Assembly: GCA_046760505.1 (NCBI GenBank)
Contig: JBHIEG010000004.1
Location: 1 to 64,000, forward strand
Source of the DNA: CAYFZR01 sp046760505 [NCBI: Candidatus Hydrothermarchaeota archaeon]
GTDB lineage: Archaea > CAYFZR01
DNA length: 64,000 bases
Direction: 5' to 3'
Position 1 is the stretch's first letter. The number at the start of each line of letters is the position of its first letter. The position numbers were made by a program, and so were the translations under genes. This document shows, piece by piece, positions 1 through 8,133 of this stretch. The notes under the pieces were generated by a model. The model made no database searches, had not been told where the DNA came from, and was given only the letters and a program-made list of their open reading frames with translations.

Positions 1-231
1 CCTGAAGAAGAACCAGAGGTAAGAGAACCAGAAATCGAACCAGAAGTAGAACCCGAAGAAAAAGAGGAATTAAAGCCAGAGGTAAAAGAAAAAAGCGAAG
101 ATCTGGAAAAGAAGATAGAAGAACTCGAAAAACTTTTAAGAAATAGATATACGGAAAAGTCAGGGGAGTCTGAAGAGTCTGAAGAATCAGGGGAAGAAAA
201 AATAGACGAACTAAGAAAGAAGTTCAAGTGA
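1..231 (+). CDS. C-terminal part of an acidic, Glu-rich protein (5' truncated)
   Basis: The frame is open from the first base and ends at TGA 229-231, giving 76 residues of a gene that begins outside the window. The visible part is almost all Glu, Pro, Lys and Ser. It starts with repeated Pro-Glu segments, followed by a short heptad-like stretch near residues 36-50 that could form a coiled coil, then a Ser/Gly/Glu linker. No conserved fold is visible. It looks like a charged tail or linker of a larger protein, and the function cannot be told from this piece. Confidence 0.55.
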   Translation, partial: PEEEPEVREPEIEPEVEPEEKEELKPEVKEKSEDLEKKIEELEKLLRNRYTEKSGESEESEESGEEKIDELRKKFK

Positions 232-286
232 ATAATTAAGCACCTTGCTTGGAGTTAATGAGACCTTCAAACTGAGAGGACATTAC

Positions 287-736
287 ATGGATCGGCTATT
301 CAAAAATTTAAATAAAGAAGACATTGAAAAGTGCTCGAATTTAATTTCTAAAATTACAGCATCAGACATAATGATTCCCACTTCCAAGCTCTACGTTACA
401 GATCCAGACAAAACCATAGGCTATGCAAAATTAAAAATGGTTAGGAACAACATAGGATCGCTTTTGGTTGTTAAAGACGATGTGCTAGTGGGGATCATTA
501 CTCATAGAGACGCTAACTTTTTGGGTGATGATGCGGTAGAACTCTCTGTTAAGGATATAATGTCAAAGGAACTAGAGGTAGTATCTCCTGAATCTTCAAT
601 AAGGGAAGTAGTAGATATTATGTTAAGAAAAGGGTATCAAAGGGTACCTGTTCTAGAAAATGGGAAGTTAGTAGGACTTATCACTCAAGGTTCTGTGATC
701 AGGGCCCTTTCAAACATCCTAAATGTAGGTTCTTAG
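287..736 (+). CDS. CBS-domain pair protein
   Basis: This is a 149-residue protein made almost entirely of two CBS motifs (about residues 28-80 and 90-145). Such a pair normally forms one Bateman module that binds adenine nucleotides and acts as a regulatory sensor. Both repeats carry the usual pattern of a hydrophobic strand, Gly and 'V/LVGIITxxD'-like ends. A TTG start at 245 is possible in frame, but ATG 287 has a good GAGAGG ribosome site seven bases upstream and is preferred. No catalytic domain is attached. The stop overlaps the stop of the convergent thiI gene. The ligand and target are unknown. Confidence 0.8.
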   Translation: MDRLFKNLNKEDIEKCSNLISKITASDIMIPTSKLYVTDPDKTIGYAKLKMVRNNIGSLLVVKDDVLVGIITHRDANFLGDDAVELSVKDIMSKELEVVSPESSIREVVDIMLRKGYQRVPVLENGKLVGLITQGSVIRALSNILNVGS

Positions 737-1884
737 TCTAACTCAATGAGATAGCTTGCTTTTAGCGCTTTTTCTATCAAACCATCTATGTCAATATCTT
801 TTTCAATGTTCAATACATCTTCCAATTTGGCTCCAGTCACCGGATGCTCAGGGACTGCTGAGCAGCTCTTTGCCTTTTGAATAGACTTTTCAAATGTACC
901 GATAAGTTTTGCGTATCTTTCGGTTTCTTTCTTGTCTATTCCTATGAGGGGTCTAAATACGGTAATTGTGCTGGCATCGTCTAACACAAGAATGTTATCT
1001 AGGGTTTGGCTTGCCACCTGTCCGAGGCTCTCTCCAGTAACGATTCCTCTTGCATTATTCTCTCTGGCGATTATGTTGGCGATTCTGTACATGCTCCTCT
1101 TACATAGAACGCACGTGAATTTTCTTCTAGGGAGAGAGGTAAGTTTTTCTAGAAATTCTCCATAAGGCACTATTCTCAAACTCATTTTTTCTCCTATGCT
1201 CCATTTGGATAGAACTTTTGCTACTTCGATTGCTCTTTTTAAAGTTGTCTCATCGGTAAAAGGCGAATTATCGAAGTAAACGGGTAAGATACTACAACCC
1301 CTTTTCATCATCAGCCAGGTCGCAACAGGGCTGTCTATTCCTCCAGAAAGTAAAGATACAAGTTTACCTTGACTCCCTAGTGGCAGGCCTCCAGGTCCCG
1401 TGTAGGTTTCAGTGAATATAAAACAGTCCTTGTCTCTCACCTCGATGAATATTTCTCTGTCTGGATTATCCAAATCAACGGAATTTCCTAAATTTACTAA
1501 AACAGATCCAGCCTCCCTTGCTAACTCTTGGCTTGTATAATCGTGCTTTCCTACTCTTCTAGCCCGGATCGCGAAACTCTCTCCTTTTTTAATGAGAGAA
1601 GTGGCATTTTTCCTAATAAAAGATTTAATTTCTTCTAAATCAGAGTTGCAAGAGTATGCAGGACTCGCTGAAGAGATACCAAATACTCTTGATACTCTTT
1701 GTGAGACTTCAATGGGCTCCCTGGTCCATATGTATATTCTCCCCCATCTTCTATCTATGTTTCCTTTCAATCCGTTCTCAGACATGGAGTCTATTATGTT
1801 TTTTATCAATAACTCCTCAAACTTCCTCCTCGTCCTTTTACCCTTTAAACCTATCTCGTCGTATCTAATTATCACTGCATCCAT
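733..1884 (-). CDS. thiI: tRNA 4-thiouridine synthetase ThiI (THUMP plus PP-loop)
   Basis: The 383-residue protein has an N-terminal ferredoxin-like region and THUMP domain (about residues 1-165), followed by a PP-loop ATPase with the SGGIDSPVA signature near residue 180. This family adenylates U8 of tRNA before sulfur transfer, and some members feed thiazole synthesis. The bacterial C-terminal rhodanese domain is absent, as is normal in archaea. Cysteines in a CVLC motif and in a later KSCS motif are candidates for sulfur handling or cluster binding. The gene lies 16 bases downstream of the small winged-helix gene at 1901-2135, so the two may be cotranscribed. Confidence 0.9.
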   Translation of the reverse strand: MDAVIIRYDEIGLKGKRTRRKFEELLIKNIIDSMSENGLKGNIDRRWGRIYIWTREPIEVSQRVSRVFGISSASPAYSCNSDLEEIKSFIRKNATSLIKKGESFAIRARRVGKHDYTSQELAREAGSVLVNLGNSVDLDNPDREIFIEVRDKDCFIFTETYTGPGGLPLGSQGKLVSLLSGGIDSPVATWLMMKRGCSILPVYFDNSPFTDETTLKRAIEVAKVLSKWSIGEKMSLRIVPYGEFLEKLTSLPRRKFTCVLCKRSMYRIANIIARENNARGIVTGESLGQVASQTLDNILVLDDASTITVFRPLIGIDKKETERYAKLIGTFEKSIQKAKSCSAVPEHPVTGAKLEDVLNIEKDIDIDGLIEKALKASYLIELD

Positions 1885-1900
1885 TTATTCACCAAAAAAC

Positions 1901-2135
1901 CTAGTGGGCATCCACAAAATAAATTGGTTGTCTTGCATCTTTAAAATTAAATCTTTCTTTTATGTATTTAAGAGACTTAAGCCTTGTTAGGGCATATCTT
2001 ACCGTTCTTGGAGGAAGAACAGTCTCTTCAATAATCTCTTTTTGAGTCAGTGGACCCTTGTACTCCAATATCTTAAAAACAAACTTTGCAGAAGGCGGTA
2101 GCTGCTCAAAGACAAACAGAATTCCCCCTTTCCAT
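1901..2135 (-). CDS. Small winged-helix regulator with an apparent 1-nt frameshift near its start
   Basis: Read on the minus strand this encodes about 77 residues with a winged-helix core: QLPPSAKFVFKIL, GPLTQKEIIEET, LPPRTVRYALTRL. That is the MarR/ArsR-like small HTH family common in euryarchaea. A strong AGGAGGTG ribosome site lies just ahead of ATG 2135-2133. That ATG reads only nine codons before TGA. The HTH frame itself has no ATG, GTG or TTG start. Removing one G from the run of five G (minus strand, about 2122-2126) joins the ATG to the HTH frame exactly, giving MERGILFVF and onward. Sequencing error, mutation or frameshifting could explain this. It is probably cotranscribed with thiI. 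Confidence 0.7.
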
Positions 2136-2248
2136 TTTAGACACCTCCTTTTTTTTCATGAAGCTAATTCACCAATAAAAAGGTATATATTCACCTTTCA
2201 TATTAGCACGTTATAGAGGATGTATAAATAGGTTATGGAGGATAATGA

Positions 2249-2614
2249 ATGAGGCCCCCTTGTGAAGTGGTTGTTAAGATTATATTGCCAAGCATAAGGG
2301 CTTTGGTCGCCAAAGGACTTATAGAAAAGTATGATATGACTCAAAAAAGGGTGTCTGAAAAACTTGGAGTTACTCAGCCTGCGATAAGCCAGTACATGAG
2401 CGGAAAACATGCTTTTTGGAGGGAATTAACCGAGAATAAAGAAGTAATGGAGCTAATAAACGATTTTGAGCATAAATTAATGAGTGACGAAGCTGAAGCG
2501 TTCGATATGATTTCGTTGATCTGTGATATCTGCATGAGAATAAGATCAAGTGAAGAATTTCGAAATCTCTACGAGGAGCACCTTGAACTTCATGGGTGTG
2601 ATATTTGCAGATGA
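2249..2614 (+). CDS. XRE-type HTH regulator with C-terminal CxxC pairs
   Basis: This 121-residue protein has a Cro/C1-type helix-turn-helix at about residues 30-60 (MTQKRVSEKLGVTQPAISQYMSG). The C-terminal half carries two CDIC motifs, one at about residue 93 and one at the extreme end, which could bind zinc or an Fe-S cluster. It resembles the archaeal predicted regulators of COG2522. An overlapping ATG at 2245 hits a stop after six codons, so ATG 2249, behind GGAGGA, is the start. A TATA-like TATAAATA lies about 25 bases upstream of the start. Target genes are unknown; the divergent small HTH/thiI pair is the nearest candidate. Confidence 0.75.
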   Translation: MRPPCEVVVKIILPSIRALVAKGLIEKYDMTQKRVSEKLGVTQPAISQYMSGKHAFWRELTENKEVMELINDFEHKLMSDEAEAFDMISLICDICMRIRSSEEFRNLYEEHLELHGCDICR

Positions 2615-2683
2615 CATAACATGAGTAAAAAATAAATATAAGGACGTTTTAATTTATTCTAACAAGTTAGAGGGTTGTTATCG

Positions 2684-2908
2684 ATGACAGACTGCCGTCT
2701 GACAGTTAGATTATCAAATAGGGAACTCAGAGGGATTGATGTATTAGTTGAAAACGGTGTATTTCCAAACAGGAGTGAGGCTATTAGGGAAGCCCTAAGG
2801 AAGTTTTTGAGGAAGAAGGTTAAAGAAGAAGAACCTTTAAGAAGCATACAGATCAGGGAAGATCAGCATAGGTGGAGAATTTATCCGAGAAAATACACTC
2901 TGAGATAA
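2684..2908 (+). CDS. Ribbon-helix-helix (CopG/NikR N-domain-like) DNA-binding protein
   Basis: This is a 74-residue protein. Its N-terminal strand (RLTVRLSNRELRGIDVLV) and the helix pair FPNRSEAIREALRKFLRKK are the classic ribbon-helix-helix fold. The C-terminal 20 residues are charged and lack the metal-binding ACT-like domain of full-length NikR. ATG 2684 is preferred to TTG 2675 because GAGGG sits nine bases before the ATG. A TATA-like AAATATAA lies about 50 bases upstream. It precedes larE on the same strand with a gap of about 80 bases. It probably acts as a dimeric repressor; the operator is not known. Confidence 0.75.
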   Translation: MTDCRLTVRLSNRELRGIDVLVENGVFPNRSEAIREALRKFLRKKVKEEEPLRSIQIREDQHRWRIYPRKYTLR

Positions 2909-2986
2909 GTGGTAACTCTTACCTAATTTACCCTAGTCCATATTGACAGAAGATTTTGTAGTTACAGCATGATCAAGGAGAGAAAA

Positions 2987-3784
2987 ATGCTTTCTGAGAT
3001 AGATGAGAAACTTCGGGAGATGCTTTCTGAAAAAAGAGTTGCTGTGGCCTTATCTGGCGGTGTAGACAGTTCTCTGGTGACTGCATTAAGCAAGATTTAT
3101 GCAAAGGATGTTGTTGCGCTAACAGTGGACATGGAAAAAGTACCCTCAGGAACGATAGAAGATGCCAGAGAAATTGCCAAGCATATTGGAGTAGAGCACA
3201 GAGTTTTAAGAGCTGAGATAATGCACTTGGATAAATTTGTCGAAAATCCTCCGGATAGATGTTATCACTGCAAGAAGGTGATGTGGAGTATCATCGCTGA
3301 TCATTGCAAGGATATGAACATAGATTTATACTTGGATGGAACAAACGCGGATGAACTCAAAGAACACCGACCAGGGATAATAGCAAACAGAGAATTTGGT
3401 GTAATAAGCCCTCTTGCCGAATTAGGACTCAAAAAGAGAGATATAAGAAAGTTAGCAAGAGAATTAGGACTACCTAACCATGATAAACCATCGAACGCAT
3501 GTTTGTCCTCGAGGGTTCCTTATAATACCAGAATATCCAAGGAACTTCTTGAAAGAATAGACAAGAGCGAGGCCTTCCTAAGGAACTTCCTGAACTTAAG
3601 GCAAGTCAGGGTTAGAGTTCATGAGAATCTCGCGAGAATAGAAGTCGAGAAGGAAGAAATGCATAAATTTTTCGATAAAGAAGTTTTGGAGATGATTCAT
3701 CAAAAATTAGAAGAATTTGGATTTAAATACATATGTCTTGATCTAAGAGGATATAGATCTGGTAGCATGGACGAGGTACTCTAA
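2987..3784 (+). CDS. larE: LarE-type ATP-dependent sacrificial sulfur transferase
   Basis: This 265-residue PP-loop enzyme has the ALSGGVDSS ATP motif at about residues 21-29, a DRCYHCKK motif near 91 and NACLSSRVPYN near 170. These are hallmarks of LarE, which thiolates pyridinium-3,5-biscarboxylate mononucleotide on the way to the nickel-pincer nucleotide cofactor. In some LarE proteins one Cys is sacrificed as sulfur donor; others use a cluster held by three cysteines. Here at least three candidate cysteines are present. ATG 2987 has AAGGAG six bases upstream and is preferred to ATG 2969. The matching larC is at 25520-26647; no larB is visible. Confidence 0.85.
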   Translation: MLSEIDEKLREMLSEKRVAVALSGGVDSSLVTALSKIYAKDVVALTVDMEKVPSGTIEDAREIAKHIGVEHRVLRAEIMHLDKFVENPPDRCYHCKKVMWSIIADHCKDMNIDLYLDGTNADELKEHRPGIIANREFGVISPLAELGLKKRDIRKLARELGLPNHDKPSNACLSSRVPYNTRISKELLERIDKSEAFLRNFLNLRQVRVRVHENLARIEVEKEEMHKFFDKEVLEMIHQKLEEFGFKYICLDLRGYRSGSMDEVL

Positions 3785-3857
3785 TATCCACATAATCAGA
3801 TCCAAATCAGAATTAGGCGTTAAATATCTATTTTTTTATAAAAGTCTAATATTAATA

Positions 3858-3865
3858 TTTATAAA
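3858..3865 (+). promoter_or_regulatory. Likely TATA box of the hdrA-mvhD / polyferredoxin operon
   Basis: TTTATAAA lies in an AT-rich stretch 54 bases before the hdrA start, in the only upstream gap of useful size (3785-3918). This fits an archaeal TATA element with a leader of about 30 bases. It is called from sequence alone. Confidence 0.4.
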
Positions 3866-3918
3866 CGTTTAACGAGGTAGAAAACATTGGATATTCGATA
3901 AATCATCGGATGGTGTAA

Positions 3919-6279
3919 ATGAATAGTTCACTCGGAAAAACTGGTATTTACATATGCCACTGTGGAGTGAATATAGCCGGAGTAGTTGATGTAAAGAAAC
4001 TAGTGGAAGAGTTAAAGGAAGAATTGGGAGAAAGTTACATCGTAAAAGATTATGAGTTCATGTGCTCTGATCCTGGGCAGATATTGATTGAAGATGACAT
4101 AAAGGAAGAGAAGTTGGATAGAGTAGTTATTGCTGCTTGCTCTCCAAAATTACATGAACCCACTTTTAGAAGAGTCTTGGCTAAATCAGGACTCAATCCT
4201 TATCTTTTAGAAATGGCCAATATAAGGGAGCACTGTTCTTGGGTTCACATGAAAGATCCGGAAAAAGCAACAAAGAAAGCAAAAGACATTATAAAAATGA
4301 GCATTGCAAGATCAAAACTGCTAGAGCCATTGGAAAAGAAAAAAGTTAAGGTATTAAAAAGCGCTCTTGTAATAGGAGGAGGTATAGCAGGTATCGAAGC
4401 ATCTTTGAATCTTGCTAATCAAGGGTTCAAGGTATATCTCCTAGAAGAGACGCCGAGCATAGGAGGAAGGATGGCTCAGTGGGACAAAGTTTTTCCCACT
4501 GGAGATTGTTCCATATGCATACTAGGACCTAAAATGGTAGATGTGCATTATCACGAAAACATCGAACTTCTCACATATTCTGAGCTGTTGGATGTTGAAG
4601 GAGAAGTGGGATCCTTTAGGTGCAAGATAAAAAAGAAAACAAGGTTTGTAGATGAATCAAAGTGTACTGGATGTGGTTTGTGCTCTGATTTGTGTCCTGT
4701 TGAGGTTCCGAATGAGTTTGAATTTGGCTTGGGGAGTAGAAAAGCCATTTATGTTCCATTTCCTCAGGCGGTCCCTCTGATCTATGTTATAGACAAGGAT
4801 AATTGCATTGGTTGTGGACTCTGCTCTGAAGTATGCGAACCAGAAGCAATAAACTATGAAAGCAATGATGAGGAGATTGAGATAGAAGTTGGGACCATAA
4901 TAGTCGCTGTCGGTGGAGATCCCTTCGACCCATCTGTAATCAAGGAATACAACTATTCTGAGTATCCTGATGTTATCACCACTGCTGAATTGGAGAGAAT
5001 ACTCAATACAACAGGACCTACGAGGGGTAAGCTTATAAGACCTTCTGATAACAAGGTTCCAAAGAGGATTGCCTTTGTACAATGCGCTGGTTTTAGAGAT
5101 GATAGATTCAACGAATATTGCTCAAGATTCTGCTGCATGGCAAGCCTGAAGGAATCACAGTTAATAAAAGAGAAACATCCGGATGCAGAGATATTTATCT
5201 TCTACATGGATATAAGGGCATTTGGTAAGGGATACGAAGAGTACTATAAGAGAATTCAAAAAGAATTTGGTGTTAAGTTCATAAGGGGCAGGATAGCGGA
5301 AATAGTGGAGAAAAATGGAGTACTTCTGGTAAGAGGAGAGGACACACTCCTTGGAGAGCCCATAGAACTTGAAATGGATCTTGTTGTACTTTCTGTAGGG
5401 ATGGTACCCTCTAAATATTCCAAAAAAGTACAAGAAAAACTTAAACTATGCACGAGCCCTGATGGTTTTTTGATGGAGGCTCATCCTAAGTTGAGACCCG
5501 TAGAAACGGAAACCGAAGGAATATACATTTGCGGCTATGCTCAGGGACCCAAGGACATACAGGATTCTGTTGCTCAAGCAGCAGCAAGTGCTGCAAAAGC
5601 CAGCACCCTCATGGCTAGGGGGGAAGTAGAACTGGAGGCACTCATAGCAGAGGTGGACCAAGACAAATGTACGGGATGTAAGCTTTGTGAAACCATATGC
5701 GAGTTTAATGCTCCGAAGGTAGTGGAAAAAAAGGCGAACATAAGCGAGAAGTCATGCGTCGGATGTGGAGTCTGTGTTGGAGCCTGTCCTGCAGATGCTA
5801 TAAAGATCTATCATTTTACGGATGAACAGATAAGAAGCCAAATGCACGCTGTATTATCAAGTAAGAGAGAAGTACCCCTGATACTTGTATTCGCGTGCAA
5901 CTGGTGCTCTTACGTAGGGGCAGATCTTGCTGGAATAAGCAGATACCAGTATCCCACGAATGTAAGGATAATAAGGATGATGTGCAGTGGAAGGCTTGAT
6001 CCAGCTTTTGTGCTTGAAGCCTTTTATTTGGGAGCGGATGGGGTGCTGATAACCGGATGCCACCCAGGGGACTGTCATTACAGATTTGGAAATATACACG
6101 CAGAAAAAAGATATTATGCTTTGAAGGAGATATTGGGAATAATAGGAATAGATCCAAGAAGATTGAGGTTAGAGTGGATATCTGCCTCAGAAGGAGAAAG
6201 ATTTGCCTCTGTTGTTACGGATATGGTAAGAGAGATAAAGGAAATTGGTCCGATAGGATATGAGTTCTTAGGGGTATGA
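3919..6279 (+). CDS. hdrA: Heterodisulfide reductase HdrA fused to an MvhD/FrhD domain
   Basis: The 786-residue protein begins with the HdrA N-terminal region (IYICHCG). It then has an FAD-binding Rossmann motif (GGGIAGIEAS, about residue 153) and two inserted [4Fe-4S] motifs (CTGCGLCSDLC near 249, CIGCGLCSEVC near 296). A further ferredoxin pair follows (CTGCKLC near 584, CVGCGVC near 613). From about residue 650 to the end is an MvhD domain with CNWC, CSGR and CHPGDC motifs for a [2Fe-2S] centre. HdrA is the flavin site of electron bifurcation or confurcation. MvhD normally wires it to a hydrogenase or formate dehydrogenase. The next gene starts two bases after the stop, so transfer to a polyferredoxin is likely. 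HdrB and HdrC are not in the window. Confidence 0.92.
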   Translation: MNSSLGKTGIYICHCGVNIAGVVDVKKLVEELKEELGESYIVKDYEFMCSDPGQILIEDDIKEEKLDRVVIAACSPKLHEPTFRRVLAKSGLNPYLLEMANIREHCSWVHMKDPEKATKKAKDIIKMSIARSKLLEPLEKKKVKVLKSALVIGGGIAGIEASLNLANQGFKVYLLEETPSIGGRMAQWDKVFPTGDCSICILGPKMVDVHYHENIELLTYSELLDVEGEVGSFRCKIKKKTRFVDESKCTGCGLCSDLCPVEVPNEFEFGLGSRKAIYVPFPQAVPLIYVIDKDNCIGCGLCSEVCEPEAINYESNDEEIEIEVGTIIVAVGGDPFDPSVIKEYNYSEYPDVITTAELERILNTTGPTRGKLIRPSDNKVPKRIAFVQCAGFRDDRFNEYCSRFCCMASLKESQLIKEKHPDAEIFIFYMDIRAFGKGYEEYYKRIQKEFGVKFIRGRIAEIVEKNGVLLVRGEDTLLGEPIELEMDLVVLSVGMVPSKYSKKVQEKLKLCTSPDGFLMEAHPKLRPVETETEGIYICGYAQGPKDIQDSVAQAAASAAKASTLMARGEVELEALIAEVDQDKCTGCKLCETICEFNAPKVVEKKANISEKSCVGCGVCVGACPADAIKIYHFTDEQIRSQMHAVLSSKREVPLILVFACNWCSYVGADLAGISRYQYPTNVRIIRMMCSGRLDPAFVLEAFYLGADGVLITGCHPGDCHYRFGNIHAEKRYYALKEILGIIGIDPRRLRLEWISASEGERFASVVTDMVREIKEIGPIGYEFLGV

Positions 6280-6280
6280 G

Positions 6281-7600
6281 ATGAGTGATAAGAAAGAAAC
6301 TTGGATGGACATGGAAGATAAGAAAATTATTTACGGACAGAAATCTCCAGATCACGAAAGAAAGATAATCTACGATATTGAAAGATGCACCGGATGCGGG
6401 CTATGTGTTAAGGCATGCCCATTAAGATGCATAGAATTGGCTCCTATGAGCGAGGTTGCTACCGGAGTGATAGATGTCCCCCCAATATTTATAGATCATA
6501 CAGTGTGCGGGTTCTGCGGTATTTGCGTTGGGGTCTGTCCATTTCATTCTCTAAAAATGGAGATGGACGGGAAAGAATTTGATATCGAATCAGTTGGCGC
6601 TAGATTAATAGAAGATGTAGAAGTAACCGAAAAATGCCTTCCTTGTAAATTATGCGCTAAAGCATGTCCTGAGGAAGCAATAGATCTAAATTTAGAGCCT
6701 ATTGATAGGATGGATTATATAGAAGGGGAGATAGAAGAACTAGAGGGAGAAATAGAGTTTAACAAAGACGAATGCGTTTATTGCGGTCTTTGCGATGGAT
6801 TGTGCGATGCAATAGAGGTTGTGTGGAGGGAACCTACTCCAGACAATCCCAATCCAATAGATGAGATAATACTCCACAAAGATAAGTGCGATTTTTGCAA
6901 AGTTTGTGAAGTTGTTTGTCCTAAAGGCAGAGATTGTTTTAAGGTAGACGCAGACATAACATGGAAGGTAAAGGATTTTTCTCCAAAAGGGGAGATAAAG
7001 GTAGACAAGGAAAAATGCGTTTATTGCGGAACCTGCGAAGAACTATGTCCTTTTGAGGGAATAATAGTTCATAAGCCCTTTGAAGGAGATATTACTGTAA
7101 TAGAAGAGAAATGTGATCCAGAGGGTTGCGAGGCATGTGTCAAGATATGTCCCGGAAGAGCATTCTTTGTTCCAAAGAAGGAAAGTATCCATGATGAAGT
7201 GCCTAAGATAGCGGTGAGAAAGGAATCTTGCAATTTTTGCGGGGCATGCGAAAATGCATGCAGGTTGGAGATAGTGTCAGCGAAAAGAGACAAGATGAAT
7301 GTCACAGATTTTCCAAATCGTTCCAGCACGCATACGTGGAAACGCGCATTCGATTTATTGGTTGATGGGGCTAAACCCTTTGAGAGTCATACTTTTCTTA
7401 GACCTCCTTCAGAGGAAGAGGTAGAGGAAAAAGAAGAGGAAATTGAGTACAAAGAGGTGGATGAGAGTATTTTAGAGGGTATAAGGGCAGGAATAGATTC
7501 AGTTCTATCAGAACTAGATAAACCAAAGGTAAGGTTTCAGATAGAGAGAGGGGAACCGGATAAGGTTAGGAAGACCTTGGAAAAGAGAAAAGCGAAATGA
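6281..7600 (+). CDS. fwdF: Eight-cluster polyferredoxin, FwdF-like
   Basis: The 439-residue protein has eight cysteine motifs for [4Fe-4S] clusters: CTGCGLC, CGFCGIC, CLPCKLC, CVYCGLC, CDFCKVC, CVYCGTC, CDPEGCEAC and CNFCGAC. The first pair, with a Pro/Asp spacer and an ID-HTVC turn, closely resembles FwdF, the electron wire of formylmethanofuran dehydrogenase. The fourth, seventh and eighth motifs deviate from the usual CxxCxxCxxxCP. The last 60 residues form an acidic then basic helical tail. It follows hdrA-mvhD by one base, so it probably carries electrons between the Hdr flavin and a partner enzyme. No other fwd genes are nearby. MvhB-type polyferredoxin is the alternative. Confidence 0.8.
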   Translation: MSDKKETWMDMEDKKIIYGQKSPDHERKIIYDIERCTGCGLCVKACPLRCIELAPMSEVATGVIDVPPIFIDHTVCGFCGICVGVCPFHSLKMEMDGKEFDIESVGARLIEDVEVTEKCLPCKLCAKACPEEAIDLNLEPIDRMDYIEGEIEELEGEIEFNKDECVYCGLCDGLCDAIEVVWREPTPDNPNPIDEIILHKDKCDFCKVCEVVCPKGRDCFKVDADITWKVKDFSPKGEIKVDKEKCVYCGTCEELCPFEGIIVHKPFEGDITVIEEKCDPEGCEACVKICPGRAFFVPKKESIHDEVPKIAVRKESCNFCGACENACRLEIVSAKRDKMNVTDFPNRSSTHTWKRAFDLLVDGAKPFESHTFLRPPSEEEVEEKEEEIEYKEVDESILEGIRAGIDSVLSELDKPKVRFQIERGEPDKVRKTLEKRKAK

Positions 7601-7689
7601 GACACAAGTTTTCAATCGAATATGGAGATGTAATGATAGATAATAAAAATAATTATATAATTATGGTCCTGACCTGTTTTGGTCCTGAT

Positions 7690-7962
7690 TTAATTACCCG
7701 CAGCCTTGTTAAATAATTCTTCACCATCTTCAGTAAGCCTGTAGAACTTAGTTCTTTTTAAGTCTGACTCTATTTCTTCAATGAGACCCTCTTTTTTCAA
7801 AAGTTCTATTTCATATTTTACAGTCCCCCATTGCATACCTATCTTGTTAGAAATCTGATTTATATTTAATAGGCCATAATCTGAGTTTTTTAAAGCTCTT
7901 AAAATGTTAATTCTCGTTGATCCACCGCTGCTGACAAAGAGGATAATTTTCGGCTTCGCCAT
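7690..7962 (-). CDS. Small winged-helix transcription regulator
   Basis: This is a 90-residue winged-helix protein. A short N-terminal strand is followed by recognition-helix and wing segments (ILRALKNSDYGLLNINQISNKIGMQWGTVKYEIELLKKEGLIEE) and a C-terminal wing with TEDGEELFNKA. ATG 7962 follows a GGTGGTG ribosome site. A longer reading from 8016 has a Tyr/Trp-rich leader unlike coding sequence. It is divergent from the UbiA-family gene across a 171-base AT-rich gap and may control it. It resembles PadR/MarR-like archaeal regulators; the ligand is unknown. Confidence 0.75.
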   Translation of the reverse strand: MAKPKIILFVSSGGSTRINILRALKNSDYGLLNINQISNKIGMQWGTVKYEIELLKKEGLIEEIESDLKRTKFYRLTEDGEELFNKAAGN

Positions 7963-8133
7963 CCAGCACCACCACCGGTATTTATTGTAATTAATTTTAA
8001 TACAATTTGTTGTCAATTTTCTATAACATTCTTATTTTTTTTTGGATATATAAAGATTTGTTTTATGGAAGATAAGTTGCAAAAAATTTAAGATTTTCTT
8101 CTCATCCTTTGTGATTGAAGGTGATTTGTTAGA

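Noticed and set aside
1592-1990. 132-residue plus-strand frame over thiI
   Set aside because: It is a shadow of thiI and the winged-helix gene, with hydrophobic Phe/Leu/Ser bias typical of antisense frames.
2684-2908. Calling the ribbon-helix-helix protein NikR
   Set aside because: It lacks the C-terminal nickel-binding domain, so it cannot be named as the regulator of the nikMNQO palindrome.
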